Origin: Linderina pennispora
Taxonomy: Eukaryota; Kickxellomycota; Kickxellomycetes; Kickxellales; Kickxellaceae
Assembly (NCBI RefSeq): GCF_002104995.1
Contig: NW_024468250.1
Span: forward strand, 930,001 to 994,000
DNA length: 64,000 nucleotides
Direction of reading: 5' to 3'
In this document: positions 1 through 11,084 of the stretch, one piece after another
How the letters are laid out: each line of letters begins with the position of its first letter
Numbering within the stretch: the first letter of the stretch is position 1
Made by a program: the position numbers and the translations under genes
Notes under the pieces: model-generated
Told to the model about the DNA's origin: nothing
Seen by the model: the letters and a program-made list of their open reading frames with translations, nothing else
The model's database searches: none

Positions 1-1688
1 GCGAGCTCGCGGCGGTTGAGGTGTGCGTAGATGTCCTGGATGATGGCGCCAGGGATGTTCACTGTCATCAGCGACTCGGGGCGGATGAACTTGGACACAA
101 AGAGCACGAACCGGTCCTGCACCGACGCCGGGAACTCAGTTGATGGGGACAGCCGGTATGTGGGGAAGGCGAGGCGCGCGGCCTCCAGGATGCTGACGAC
201 CGCGTTGGTCCGGAGCTTGAGCGGCTGGTTGCGGGCTTGTTTGCTTTTGCCCCCAAAGCCACCGGAGAATCGGCCGCCGCCATTGCCTTTGGCAGAGCTC
301 AGCGTGTGGCCTGACGAATGAACGTGCCCGTCGTCGATCGACGACTGGTATTCGGGGGTATCGGCGCCGCTCATCAAGCTGCTGCTCTCAAGGGCCGTCA
401 GGGTCACCGCCTTGAGCATCTGATAGTCGTCCAGGAATGCGACCAGCTCCGCGCAGAAGCACGACGCCGCAAAGCTGCGGAACCTGTCGTACTGGAAGTC
501 GTCGTCGAGCAGCATCTCAAAGTCGCGCCGCTTGGTCCCAACAACGATGTTCGGATGCGACTTCTTGCCGAGCACTGAGCTGCGCGGGGTCTCCAGAGTC
601 TGGTGCTGCTCAACAACAAGCTCGTTGCTAGAGCCTGTGAGGCTGGCAGGCACGCTTGGCCAGCCTGTGTGCGCGCACGAGTGGGACCACGACCGAAACA
701 ACGTGCTTGGCTGTTGCGCTGACCCAGATGAAGAACAGGCCTGACACAATCAGCCGTGGAGCGGCGAGCTTGGTCTCCCACACCAAGGCCAGCGTTAGAT
801 TGGCCACATCAAAGCAGACACAGATAAACAGGTCGTTGCGGATACCGTATGCGTCCTCGAGCCGCCAGACCTTAATGAGCAGCACTGGGCAAAGGAACAC
901 CAGGAATGTGGCCAGCAGCCCAATAACCGGATAGTACCCCCAGGCCGCAACGCACGAGATGCTGGTCGGGTTGATGGAGAAATCGTCAGAGAGGACGTTG
1001 ATGACGACAGTCAGGATGACGATAAGGACCATGGCAATAGCGATGTACATCATCAGCGCCTTGTCGGACACGTAGTGCTGCAGCTTCGAGATACTTTAGC
1101 AGATCCTTGCGAAGGACGTGCTTGCTCCACGCTGTCGGCTTCCTGCAGCTGGCCGGAATTCTCCATGCCGCCCAGCTCGAACTTGTCGTCACTGCCAAAT
1201 GCTCCAAACACGCTGTCATACTGCGCCGGCAATGCATCGAATTCGGCCGCCCACGACAGCGGGATCGCCGTCGGCGCTACCGGCACATTGGTGATCGTGC
1301 TCAGCTTTGACTTAATTTCGTGGGTCCGCGATGTAACGATGAGCTGGGCCGAGCGTGCTGTCAGCGAGAGCACGATGAGCGACAGCCCGATGTTGAACAG
1401 CCAAAGCTTGATCGCGCACGGGTATAGTGTGACAGCCGTGCTGATGAGCCCCAGCAGACCGGCTAGCAGACAGCCGACTGCCTGTGTTGTGACGAGCGCG
1501 ACCGAGCGGTTGACCAGCTCTGTTTCACGCTGTCTGAGTGAGCGCCGCAGGAACATGACAAGGGTAGTAACGACAAAGACGATATAGACGCCCATGATTG
1601 TGAATGTAACAATCTCGCGAGTCTTCATCTGTGACCCAGACATCACACTGGCTGGGTCGTCATCCCATGGGACAGGCTTGTTGACCAT
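1..1688 (-). CDS. 7TM-RGS receptor-like protein (3' end beyond window; frameshifted)
   Basis: Putative plasma-membrane signalling protein joining a seven-helix receptor-like domain to a cytosolic RGS domain, which accelerates GTP hydrolysis on G-alpha; plant AtRGS1 and fungal 7TM-RGS proteins have this layout. The frame starting at 1688 encodes the first three hydrophobic helices, the frame 1071-628 the later helices (ending ..VVVPLVRA), and a third frame from about 680 to the window edge an RGS domain (FEMLLDDDFQYDRFRSFAAS, then AELVAFLDDYQML). Alignment with the intact paralog at 29931-31493 shows no missing sequence. The reading frame changes near 1100-1150, at about 1089 (YL then KLQHYVSDKA, one extra base) and near 640-680. 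The C terminus lies outside the window. The frame changes are either assembly indels or real inactivation. Family assignment is strong; the ligand is unknown. Confidence 0.8.
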
Positions 1689-2566
1689 TTTTATGTGGGT
1701 ATAATGATGTTTGTGCGATTAGCAGTACTAACAGGTGGATATCAAGCTATGAAACAGGGTGGCAATATACAGCAGGAAATATCGATAGAAGGATGAAATG
1801 ATAGGAGGAAAGAGAATTAAACGAGAATAGCGGAAACAGGATGTTGACCTGAACCAGAAGGGGGGAGCTGGGACGCTTATATGAAGTGCAGCGGAACATT
1901 GTGGCAGGAGTCCTGGGCGGAGGTTTCAGATCCGCGTCTTGTTTCATGCTACAGTGTGCTGGGATTGCCAGGTATGCATGAAACAAACGGATACAGGTGG
2001 CGATTCGATGGCTACATGCAGTCGAATCATCGATCCACAGCGGCGCTGGAGTGGTTGAAAGGGATTTGGGCGACTCCTTCAGCCAAAGCATGCTATGTAG
2101 AGAAAAAGAATAAACAAACGCCCTTTTTATATTGGCGATTGCCTCAGTTTACCCCCCAATCTCTACATCCGCTGGCAATCAGTTGCCAAACACAGCCATG
2201 TGTATTAAACATTCTGAAAAAGTACGCATCTCCGTGCATGCGTGAAAGAGCCGCTGCACAGAATGAAACTCCGACCCAGCTGCCATAGGCGGGTGTTGAG
2301 CAAGTAAGCAGTCTCCCACTCTATCGACCCAGCGTGCCGATGCTGTAGAAGCCGGTAACAATGCTTGACTCCATGCACAGGCTATCTTTAGCAATGCAGG
2401 GCGGCTGTGGAGCTTGACTTTTTTCTTTGCTCAATGTCTCCAATACAATGCATCAGCCTGCATCCTTGCCTCAGCGTACCTCCAGCCTCTGTTAAAGTCA
2501 TTTATTTTTATACATGGCGGCGGTGCCTCAGAATGGTATTCACATGTCATCGCCCAACCGATTGCT
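1689..2566. other. intergenic, no gene seen
   Basis: AT-richer spacer between the divergent start of the 7TM-RGS gene and the 3' end of the P450 gene. Short open frames on both strands lack homology and codon bias. I see no RNA gene or repeat. Confidence 0.5.
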
Positions 2567-4192
2567 TCAAAAGCGGTGGCAACGTGCGATACATAGTTGC
2601 CCAACAATAGGGCGACAAAGCCTAGCATGGCCGATCGATGCAGCTTCAATGTACGTTCCGTTGGGTAAGGTTAGTAGCTGCTGCACTTGCTGACGAGCAC
2701 ACGGCAGTCGCGGTCCGGGTACTTTGGCTGGGCCGTCACCTGAGTGGGTCCGCGGCATGATAGCCGGATCTCCCGTTGCCGGGTCAATGTTGTCGGGCGT
2801 AAATAGCGCACCCTTGGGCAGACACAGGTCGTAGTCCTTCAGGATGTTTGGCAGCAGCGTGAGCATCTCCATCCAGGCGAGTGCTTTCCCGGGGCACGCC
2901 CTGGCGCCGGCGCTAAAGGTGATCAGGGTCTGCTTGGCCTTTGGGCTGTCCAGGAAGCGCTCGGGGAGGAAGCGCTCGGGGCTGTCCCACAGGGTGGGGT
3001 GCAAGCAGTGGCCTGCAAAATTGACGCCAACAGTGAACCCTGCTGGGATGTAGTGGCCCTGCAGCTGAACTCCGCCGCTGGGCACATCGCGTGTGAAGTT
3101 CTGTCCCGAGACTGGCCGGAGGCGCATTGCCTCGTAGATGCAGGCCTCTGTGAACGGCAACTTGGCGCGCGCGCCTGACGAGCGGATGACCTCGTCGTAG
3201 GCAAACTGGCTGCGAATCTCGCTGACAGCCCGCTTGTATGCATCGGGGTGCAGAAGCAGCAGATGCAGCGTCCACGTAAGTGTCAGCGCGGTGGTGTCGG
3301 TTGCTGCCAGCAGCAGCATGCGCACCTCAGCCTCGACCTGGTCCGCGGTCATTCGGGTTTTGGACCCTGGGTCCTCGGAATCGATGAATGACTGGAGGAC
3401 ATCGCGCGGTTTATCGCCGTTGCTGTGCGACGCCGCCGACTTGCGAGCCCGGATGGTTTCCTGGCCAAATCGGGTGCACTCATTCATATAGTTGAGCTGC
3501 TCGCTGATCAGTCCGCAGAACGGCCACATCCTGATAGGCGGGAAAACCGCCATGTACAACGCGAGCTTTACTGTCGATCGGGCCCAGCGTACAACGCGAG
3601 TGTCGTTGTTTTTGAGTGCGTGGAACGACTGGCCGTAGCCAAGGAGGCCGATAACGTCAAAGGTGGCCAGCAGAAAATCAACAGAATACACGACCTCGAT
3701 GTCGTGCCCCACAGCGCGGTCCAGCTGGCTGTCCCACTTTTGCTTCAGCGCCAGGATGCCGTGCTCCAGGATCTGCGGCTCCATCTCGCGCAGGTAGCTG
3801 GGGTTGAAGGCAGGGCCGATCTGGTGCCGGCGCATCTTGTTCATCTGCGGATCGCGTGTCGAGAAGGTGGTCGGGTGCGAGATCACCATCTTGTCGTACT
3901 CGGCCGACTTGGTGAACCTGTGCGTGGCCAGCACAGTCGAGCAGTCGTGCGGGTTCGAGATGGACACCGAGGTGGGCGAGATCACATAGATGTCGCCGTA
4001 TTTGCGGAAGTTTCGTTCACACACCTCCGTTCGCAGGCCAAGCAGTCGCAGCACCTTGTCGTGTAATGGCGTGATACGGGCCAGGAGCGGACCGGGTATA
4101 TGACGTAAGGGGGAAAGGTACAGAGCGTACACCACGGTGTACAGAATGTAGGAGATAGCAGCGAAAATGGAAATTGCAATAAGCAGCGGCAT
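2567..4192 (-). CDS. cytochrome P450 monooxygenase (ER-anchored)
   Basis: Heme-thiolate monooxygenase, expected in the ER membrane and needing a P450 reductase. The start at 4192 gives an N-terminal membrane helix (residues ~3-25) followed by the proline-rich hinge LSPLRHIPGPLL. The I-helix oxygen-binding motif AATDTT, the ExxR motif in YEAMRLRPV, the PERF motif PERFLPERF and the heme loop FSAGARACPG (Cys near residue 432) are all present. As read, the frame runs to 2567 (541 aa), but the last ~60 residues are unlike the family. Another frame after about 2745 reads YPDRDCRVLVSKCSSY and stops at 2671, matching the C terminus of the second P450 (54445-56011). The true 3' end is therefore probably 2671, with a one-base indel near 2745. 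The substrate cannot be deduced. Confidence 0.93.
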   Translation of the reverse strand: MPLLIAISIFAAISYILYTVVYALYLSPLRHIPGPLLARITPLHDKVLRLLGLRTEVCERNFRKYGDIYVISPTSVSISNPHDCSTVLATHRFTKSAEYDKMVISHPTTFSTRDPQMNKMRRHQIGPAFNPSYLREMEPQILEHGILALKQKWDSQLDRAVGHDIEVVYSVDFLLATFDVIGLLGYGQSFHALKNNDTRVVRWARSTVKLALYMAVFPPIRMWPFCGLISEQLNYMNECTRFGQETIRARKSAASHSNGDKPRDVLQSFIDSEDPGSKTRMTADQVEAEVRMLLLAATDTTALTLTWTLHLLLLHPDAYKRAVSEIRSQFAYDEVIRSSGARAKLPFTEACIYEAMRLRPVSGQNFTRDVPSGGVQLQGHYIPAGFTVGVNFAGHCLHPTLWDSPERFLPERFLDSPKAKQTLITFSAGARACPGKALAWMEMLTLLPNILKDYDLCLPKGALFTPDNIDPATGDPAIMPRTHSGDGPAKVPGPRLPCARQQVQQLLTLPNGTYIEAASIGHARLCRPIVGQLCIARCHRF

Positions 4193-6081
4193 TGTATCCG
4201 GAAATGGGCAATAGGCTGACGATGATTTGGAGGGCGTTTTGGCAAGGGGTACCGGCGATTCCCGATAGATAATAGCAATAATAATAATTAATATAGGGTG
4301 TGGGCACGTCTATGAATCAGATGGCTTGTCCAGGGATTGCACAGTGCGTGGAGTGTCTTAAGGCGAAGAAGAGCGAATGGAAGTCTAGAAATACGCGTTG
4401 AATAATAGAGCGGCTGCGAGTGATTCCTGGAGAGTGAATGCCTAGAAACAGTCGCTTGGTGATGGTGTGAGTGTGGGCAGGGAGTGAGATATAACGTGGT
4501 TGACGATGCAGTTGGTGGTGAGACATTGCAGTGCTGTCGGCCAGCGTTTGCGCATTTTATACCTGCGCACCACCAATCCTGTGTCGAAAAATCAGCGCAC
4601 GTACTGTAGTAGAGTTGACAAGGCCCTAGTGACAAGTTGAAACCCGGAGCCTGATCACTAGCATTGACGTAGAGACATCCGCAGCACCGCATCATGAGAA
4701 AATCAGCCAGCATGACTTCATTTCATGGAGAAATCAACGTTATAAAAATACATGCTGCACGATATCCTCAGCATCGGATGGAAAACCCGATGATTTCGCA
4801 TTTGTGAACGCGCCATCCGGCCCTGGCGCCGCAGCTCCCTCTTCCCCGCATGGGTGATCGCGCCACCCTGCACGGCCCAGCTCGATATCCCTGGGGAGAA
4901 AGGGGGAGCACTGGCATAACCGACATGGTGGATGGGGCCGGTAATGAGGCTCATTCCGGATACTCTCACCGCCGCTTTGAAGGTCGGTCTAGCCGGTTGG
5001 CCTGCCAAGCTGGTCACTGGTGTGGGGGCTCGTTGGTTGGTTGGCTGGTGGATGGATGGGTGTGTGATACCATCTTTTATTTACGGCCGGTACCAAAGAT
5101 GTTAAATACCCATTTCATTTTGGTGCACATCTGTTTAAATACGTGGCTCCTTTGCCCTCTTTCCCTTCCTCTCTTATCCACCCATCCGCTCACCCCTACC
5201 CTCCCTCCGCTTCTGCCCCTCATCTCTGTCAGCAGGCTATAAAAAGCTCCCAACAGTTGCGGGCAGCCTTGATTTTTGGACCAAAATAGCCGCGGCCGTG
5301 CACGATCAGAGAATTGGCGATAATTTGCGATAGCAGAGGTAGGTATGTGCATTCTTAATCTCGGCATTCACGAGTGATTTGGTTCGCGGCAGGAATCAGC
5401 GCCTGCAATGCCATCGAGCGCCCAGCGATTGACGCTCCAAAGCGCAGGACCGGCCCAGCGTGTGACCTCATGATCTGCCGACGGACTTACCCACGGCTCT
5501 GCGGTATGTGCATGCGATAACGAGTCTCATGCAGTAGCGGTTTTAGGGCATGGCCGGTGGTGTGCAGGACATGCGCGTTATTGTTCCGCTATTTTTTATG
5601 GACAGTGTCATGTTTGTAGAAAAACGGAGTGGGCTAGTCCATAAATTGCAGCGAATACGGAAGGTGGTACAGTAGAAGCTATACTCGGAGGATTCCTCTT
5701 TTGGGTTTTGGGGGCTCCAGAGCCGCTGAAAATGCTATTTCCACACTGCGGCCTAGCACTGCGAGCGGTCGTTCTTAGTCATTGCCAACGTCGCACCCCC
5801 ATCTCCAGGAGCCCGTTTTGTCATCCACCGCCAGCAGCACCGCACACCTCGCCCTGGCAGGAACCAGGCGGACTCCTCTGGAACCTGAAACCCAAACACT
5901 TAAATAGGAGGTTTCGCCCACCACGCACCACCCCCTCTGCTGTCTGTACTTTTACTAAATACTGCAATCGACCTTCCTCTAATAGTAATTCTAGTCTTTC
6001 AAGTTCCCACCTGGTCTCGCTCTCTCCACTTGGGTTCTTCGTCTTCCACCGTGTCAGAAAAATATAGACCAGACACACAAG
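4193..6081. other. long divergent intergenic/promoter region
   Basis: Separates the P450 (minus) from the transporter (plus). It contains short simple repeats (a GGTT/GGAT-type tract near 5033-5065) and pyrimidine-rich stretches just before 6082 that look like a fungal 5' leader. The open frames here (for example 4288-4713 minus, 5708-6067 plus) have no recognisable product and are probably not genes. Confidence 0.5.
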
Positions 6082-7449
6082 ATGCTTCGCTCGCTCTTCA
6101 GCAAGACCTCAAGCCCGTCACAAGACAGCAGCTCGCCTGCCCACGAGAAGCCGGGATTCGACGGCTCCAATCCTCCATCCGTCACTGGCGACAAGTATGT
6201 CGATGAGGCAGCTATCGCTGCATCGTCAGGGTTTGGCGACGGCGACGCCGAGAACATGCCGCCGCGCACGTCTGGCTTCGCCAAGTCGGTGATGAACGTC
6301 GTGTGCGTAGTCATCGGATCCGGGTGCCTCCAGATCAGCTACGCGTTCTCCAAGACCGGCTGGATCGGGGTACTGTTCATCGTCCTGTCGGCTGCAATTT
6401 CAATGTACACCGGGCATCTGTCAATCAAGTCGCTCTACCACAAGCCCGGCCACCGGCTGTACTCTGCGTCCGACACAGCGCGGGCAGCGTACGGACGGAT
6501 TGGACAGTTTGTGATGGAGTTCTTCAGCTACCTGTACACCCTGGGCACAGCGTGTCTGTACATGATCCTGGCGGGGCAGTTCCTGAAGCAGCTGGTGGAG
6601 GACCACACGTCAATTGACAAGCGCGTATGGATTGTGATCCTGGCAGTGGTGATGTGGGTTCCGGTTGCGCTGTTCAAGTTCCTGACGGAGGCCACGATCC
6701 TGGCGCTGTTTGGGTTCCTGACCTCGTGCGTGGTGATTCTGGTGGGCACGATCCAGTCGCTGCGGTTCCCCGAGTACCCGCACTTCCACGACTCGGCGAT
6801 CGGCAGCGGTGTGCCGGTGGCGCTCTCGTCGATTCTGTTTTCGTTTGCGGGCTCGGTAATTTACCCGCACGTCGAGGCGTCGATGAAGAAGCCGCGGCGC
6901 TGGCCGCTGGTCATCATGTGTGCGATGACAATCTGCGGCACAGCGTATCTTCTGATCGGCTGCGCCGGGTACTGGGCATATGGACGCAATGTGCAGTCGC
7001 CGCTGCTTGACTCAATCCCGCACGACAACGCAAACAAGGCCACGGTCGGCCTGGTAATGATCCATGTGATTATGGCGGGTCCGATCCTGATGTTCTCGTT
7101 CTTTGTGGAGATCGAGAAGAAGTACCGGATCCAGGCGTCGCACATGGGCAAGAAGAAGGAGCTGATTGTGCGTATTGCGTACCGGACCATCACGGTCGCG
7201 GTGGTGTGCGCGGTCGCGGTCGCCCTGCCGTTCTTTAGCTCGATTCTGTCGCTTATTGGCGCGCTGTCGTGCGGCATGATCCTGGCGGTGCTGCCGGTGG
7301 TGGTGTATCTGAAGCTGTACGGATGGCGCTCGGTTCCCTGGTACGAGCTGATCTGGATGTTCGTTGTGGTTGCTATCGGCTTGATTGCATGCGTCTGGGG
7401 AAGCATTGACGCGATCCAGTCGCTTATAAAGGATGTCAACAACCAGTAA
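6082..7449 (+). CDS. AAAP-family amino acid transporter (Aa_trans)
   Basis: Intact 455-residue polytopic protein of the amino acid/auxin permease superfamily (SLC36/SLC38/yeast AVT type), likely moving neutral amino acids with protons at the vacuole or plasma membrane. A ~70-residue hydrophilic N-terminal tail is followed by about eleven hydrophobic helices, beginning SVMNVVCVVIGSGCLQISYA, the typical first helix of the family with its GSG break. The central FSFAGSVIYPHVEASMKKP segment and the YWAYG motif are also characteristic. A pyrimidine-rich leader precedes the ATG at 6082, and no in-frame ATG lies upstream. Single uninterrupted exon with high GC at third positions. The precise substrate and membrane are not determinable. 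It lies head-to-head with the P450. Confidence 0.92.
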   Translation: MLRSLFSKTSSPSQDSSSPAHEKPGFDGSNPPSVTGDKYVDEAAIAASSGFGDGDAENMPPRTSGFAKSVMNVVCVVIGSGCLQISYAFSKTGWIGVLFIVLSAAISMYTGHLSIKSLYHKPGHRLYSASDTARAAYGRIGQFVMEFFSYLYTLGTACLYMILAGQFLKQLVEDHTSIDKRVWIVILAVVMWVPVALFKFLTEATILALFGFLTSCVVILVGTIQSLRFPEYPHFHDSAIGSGVPVALSSILFSFAGSVIYPHVEASMKKPRRWPLVIMCAMTICGTAYLLIGCAGYWAYGRNVQSPLLDSIPHDNANKATVGLVMIHVIMAGPILMFSFFVEIEKKYRIQASHMGKKKELIVRIAYRTITVAVVCAVAVALPFFSSILSLIGALSCGMILAVLPVVVYLKLYGWRSVPWYELIWMFVVVAIGLIACVWGSIDAIQSLIKDVNNQ

Positions 7450-7745
7450 GCCCCCACCTCACTGCGGGTAACCCTTTACATAGCTCATACATTTCCTCGT
7501 TACTTCTACCAATGCATATACCACTATTTATTCAAACTGCTTTTCCTTAAAATTTTTCTGGGCAGCCTCGCTAGTGAACAGGGGCAGCCATAAATCGTGA
7601 TCCGCAGATGCTGCGTTGATTAAAAATTTCATGCGGCTTTTTTCTGCTTTGTTTGAAGAGACAGCTTGAATGTCGGTGCTGGCAGCTGGTTACAGATCAT
7701 CTCTCGTTTTTTCATCTACTTGTCTTCTCACAAGAGCCTGTGTTA

Positions 7746-9360
7746 ATGATAGACCGTCTTCCGGACAGCGTAATAGTGCAGATACTGCAGTATCTCCGAT
7801 CGTGGGACTATGCGCAGGACGACTTGAGGACGCTTTCGCAGGTGAGTCGGCGGCTCCGGCCGCTGGCGCTGGCGCGCGTGTGGGAGTACTTTGCAATCAC
7901 CGACATCGTAATATCGGGACGGTTTTCGCAGTTTCAAGCGATCCAGCCGTACCTTTCACGCCTACTGATCGCCGACGACAGCGAAATCACCGACCTGCAA
8001 TGGCTAACGGCAGTGGACAAGCTCTCGCAGATGTCGTGGTCGCATATCAAAATGTTCTCGGTCGAGTTCACCGGCTTGCACCGGGAGAGCCTCGAATGCA
8101 CGGAGCGGATCCTAGATTTCCTGCATGGGCAGCTATGGGCGGCAACGGAGATCTGGGTGGGGCTGGCCGACGACCACGCGCTGATGCAGCGGTTTTTCGC
8201 GCAGCCGTATGTCCATGTCAATGAGCTGCGGATCATCGGCAAGCTGGGGGACGGCGTGCCAGTGCAGACGGGGATGCCGCAGATTGCCTTGCCGCAGTAC
8301 GGGGCGCTGAGCGTCGTGTATTTGGATGGGCCAGCAGCACAGATCACGTCAGTGGCAGAACTCGTGCGGCGATCGAGCCAGACGTTGACGGACCTGAATA
8401 TCGGCGAGTACTCAGTGGGGCTGGCCGACACGCTGGGCATACGGCCGCCGTACGCCGTGGAGTACCCGCAGTTGACGCGGCTGGCAATTTCAAACAGCGA
8501 CGACAAGTCAGCCGATCTGATTGATGGGCATGCGTTCCCAAGGCTCCAGTCGCTGTACTTTAGCGAGTCCGTGTACCCGTCGAATAGCGGACACAACACG
8601 GTGTCTGAATTTGCGGGTGCGCGGCTAACATCTGGGACATGGGGCAGCCTGCAGTATCTGGCAGTGGACGGGCTGTCACAGGGCGATGTGGCGGGGCTGG
8701 GACAGAGGATACCTGGGCTACTAGCACTCAGTGTGGGTGCGCTCGGCAGTGACGTGGGTCTGGCTGACAGCGACGTGCCGGCGCCGCCGCTGGACCTGCA
8801 TGCCACCGGGCAAATCATTTCCACGTGTGCGAATTTGCGCGACCTGCGCATCGAGGTGCCAGAGGCCTACGAGGACATGTACAATAACAACCACGACGCC
8901 GGGTTTCCGGCAGCACCGCGACCATTTGCACCCTCAGTGCAGATCATCAATGAGCCGCAATATGAGCTGCTGCACCTGGCGCTGAACACATACGCGCTGA
9001 CGTTCGACCAGCTGACGCAGTTGCTGGCGTGTCTACCGAACCTGGCGTCGTTCGAGGGCAACGTTCAGTTTACGAGCCGATTCCCGTGCACTCCTGGAGA
9101 AGCCGCACAGGCTGGCGCAGCTGAGCATTGCACACAGCACGCTGCCGAAATACAAGCACACGTTTAAGAGCAACCTGCTCAAATTCCTGGCGCAGTTTGC
9201 AGAGTTGCGCACGCTGGAGGTGTATGGCGAGCTGGAGATTGCGGGGCTGGAGATGGCATTGCAGCATGTGCTGCCCAAGTGCCAGGTTGGCGTGTTCCCG
9301 CTGATTCCGAGCTGGCTGCTGGATTATATGGAAGAGTCGGACGAAGGGTCCGAGCGGTGA
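7746..9360 (+). CDS. F-box protein with leucine-rich repeat-like region (one frameshift)
   Basis: Probable substrate-recognition subunit of an SCF ubiquitin ligase. I place the start at the ATG at 7746 because it begins directly with the F-box (IDRLPDSVIVQILQYL, then VSRRLRPLALARVWEYF, residues ~1-45). An upstream in-frame ATG at 7653 would add 31 unlike residues. The rest is a ~480-residue region with irregular leucine-rich periodicity, consistent with an LRR-like solenoid. The opening frame ends at 9167 in unlike sequence. From about 9090 another frame continues naturally (LAQLSIAHSTLPKYKHTF, then LRTLEVYGELEIAGLEMAL) to a stop at 9360, so one indel near 9090 splits the gene. The target is unknown; the family is expanded in early-diverging fungi. 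Confidence 0.75.
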
Positions 9361-9569
9361 TGGGCAATGAGCGACGCCTGTCGTCTGAGTGCCCCTGTCC
9401 GATACTGCGTAGGTCGGCTTGCCGGCCAGCCCGGAAGTGGTGGGGTCGGCATACAATCACCTGACTATCTGGCCTGACAAATCGCCCCTGGCTCATCGTA
9501 AACAAAAACGAATCCTGCAAAGCTCTCTCTATCCCCTTTGTATTAAAGCCTCTACTTTTTCCACCTATA

Positions 9570-10779
9570 ATGTTTACACAGAGACTGCTGAGCGGTGGTG
9601 TGTGCCGCCGGCTGTTTGGCCGCCGGCTCTACTCTGGCGCAGCAGACCCGCTGATTGCCAAAATCGACCCGTCGCGAGTCAGCTCGGCAGCGACCGGCAA
9701 CTGGCTGCTGTTCACCTCGGGCCTGTCGCTGGCGTAATAACCGCAAACAGCCTGGTGCGCACCCGTGATGCGACCCTGGTGGCCCCCTCAGTGCTGACCT
9801 TCCGCATACCGCGCTCCGAAGAGCAGTGGACGAAAAAGTACCTGGAATACGCACAGACCGGAAACTTCCGCACGCAGCACGCGCAGATATCCATGGACGA
9901 GTTTAAGCAAAAGTACTGGGCAGTCATGATCTCCCGCAGCCTGACAATGTGCCTGGCCGCTGGGTATTTTGTGCCCCTGGTGTTTCTGCTGCGTGGCCGC
10001 CATGTTGCGCGCAAGGAGTATGGACGGATCGCAGCTAATGGCACGCTGGTCCTTGGGTATGCTGCGGCTAGCGCCCAAGTGCAGAGGTCGGGGGATAGCG
10101 GACTCTGGCGCGCCCTCGGTCGGCTGGCAGCTGGGGCAGGTGACGCTTGGGTATTTTCTGTTCTCCGACATGCTAATCTACGGGCTAGGTGTCTTGCGCA
10201 CCCGCCGTCTGCTCTCCGGCCAGCTCCTGCGCTCATCGCATTTCCGCCAGGTCTTCGAGCGGCCAGAGGTGCGGACAGGCGCGCCTTTACGCCGTCCTGG
10301 TCGAGCACGGCATCGTGTGCGCTGGCATGGCTGGCGTCTTCATGGCCAGCACCAATGCTGGCCAGTTCTACCCGGACTGGCCGCTGACCGGCCAAAACGC
10401 CCTGTCCTGGGACGACCTCATTGCGTCTGGTCTGCGGGTGTGGGAGAACCCGGCTGCAGTCACCCTAGTCCATCGCTTGCTTGGCGAGGGCACCGGCGTG
10501 TTGGCGGTGGCGACGTGGATAAAGTTCATGCGCCTCAGGCAGGTGCTGCCTGGGTCGGCGATGGTGTTTGTCCATGCCATGCTTGGTATGACTGTGGCGC
10601 AGATTGCTCTGGGTGTTACGGCGCTGTGGACCACCGTCCATCCGCATGTGTCGCTAGTGCACGAGACCAACTCGTACTTGCTGCTGGCTGCCACCATCCT
10701 AGTGATGAACAGCACCAAGCGCCTGCCGCCGAACCAGCACCTCAGTAAACTGATCAAGTCTCTCAGTCTGCCGAAATGA
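9570..10779 (+). CDS. Cox15/CtaA-like protein lacking the catalytic N-terminal heme site (frameshifted)
   Basis: Homolog of mitochondrial heme A synthase, which converts heme O to heme A for cytochrome oxidase in the inner membrane. The start at 9570 gives an Arg-rich presequence. Family landmarks follow in order: SEEQWTKKYLEYAQTGNF, MDEFKQKYW, a helix, VGWQLGQVTLGYFLFSDM, AGVFMASTNAGQFYPDWP, LVHRLLGEGTG and HVSLVHETNSYLLL. Three frame changes (about 9725, 10060 and 10290) occur without loss of homologous sequence. The first-half site is altered: the usual E-Y-S/A-H-R is V-M-I-S-R, and the second histidine (AHLG) is Gln (WQLG). The C-terminal pair (VHR, VHE) is kept. The substitutions lie well inside open stretches, so they do not result from the frame changes. 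Known biochemistry of bacterial CtaA puts catalysis in the N-terminal half, so this looks like a pseudoenzyme paralog or a decayed gene. Confidence 0.72.
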
Positions 10780-11084
10780 ATTCAGGAAATAGCAATGCAC
10801 GGTGGGGCTGCAAGCAGTGCACGCATTAGCAAGCATAATCGCTTTGTCTGGAGATATCCGGAAATGGCAGATCGCACAGTGCATTTCCGATTTCCAGATC
10901 AGGGGCTGCAGGCTCCACAAACCAGCCATGCACTGTAATTCTATTAGCTCACCTTCTACAGCGCACCCGGCAGCTTGGTTCTATCGAAATTACAGAGCGT
11001 TTTCTTTAAAGCATTGGAAGCAACGAGAGAAGGTGGAGTGCAGAATGTATGCTGAAACTACTTTTTGGGGGGGGGTGCCACTTT
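10780..11084. other. convergent 3' spacer
   Basis: Short spacer between the convergent ends of the Cox15-like gene and the Zn2Cys6 gene, with a run of nine G residues near 11067-11075. No gene seen. Confidence 0.5.

Noticed and set aside
4288-4713. 141-codon minus frame upstream of the P450
   Set aside because: Low-complexity Cys/His/Ser-rich translation without homology; lies in promoter DNA.
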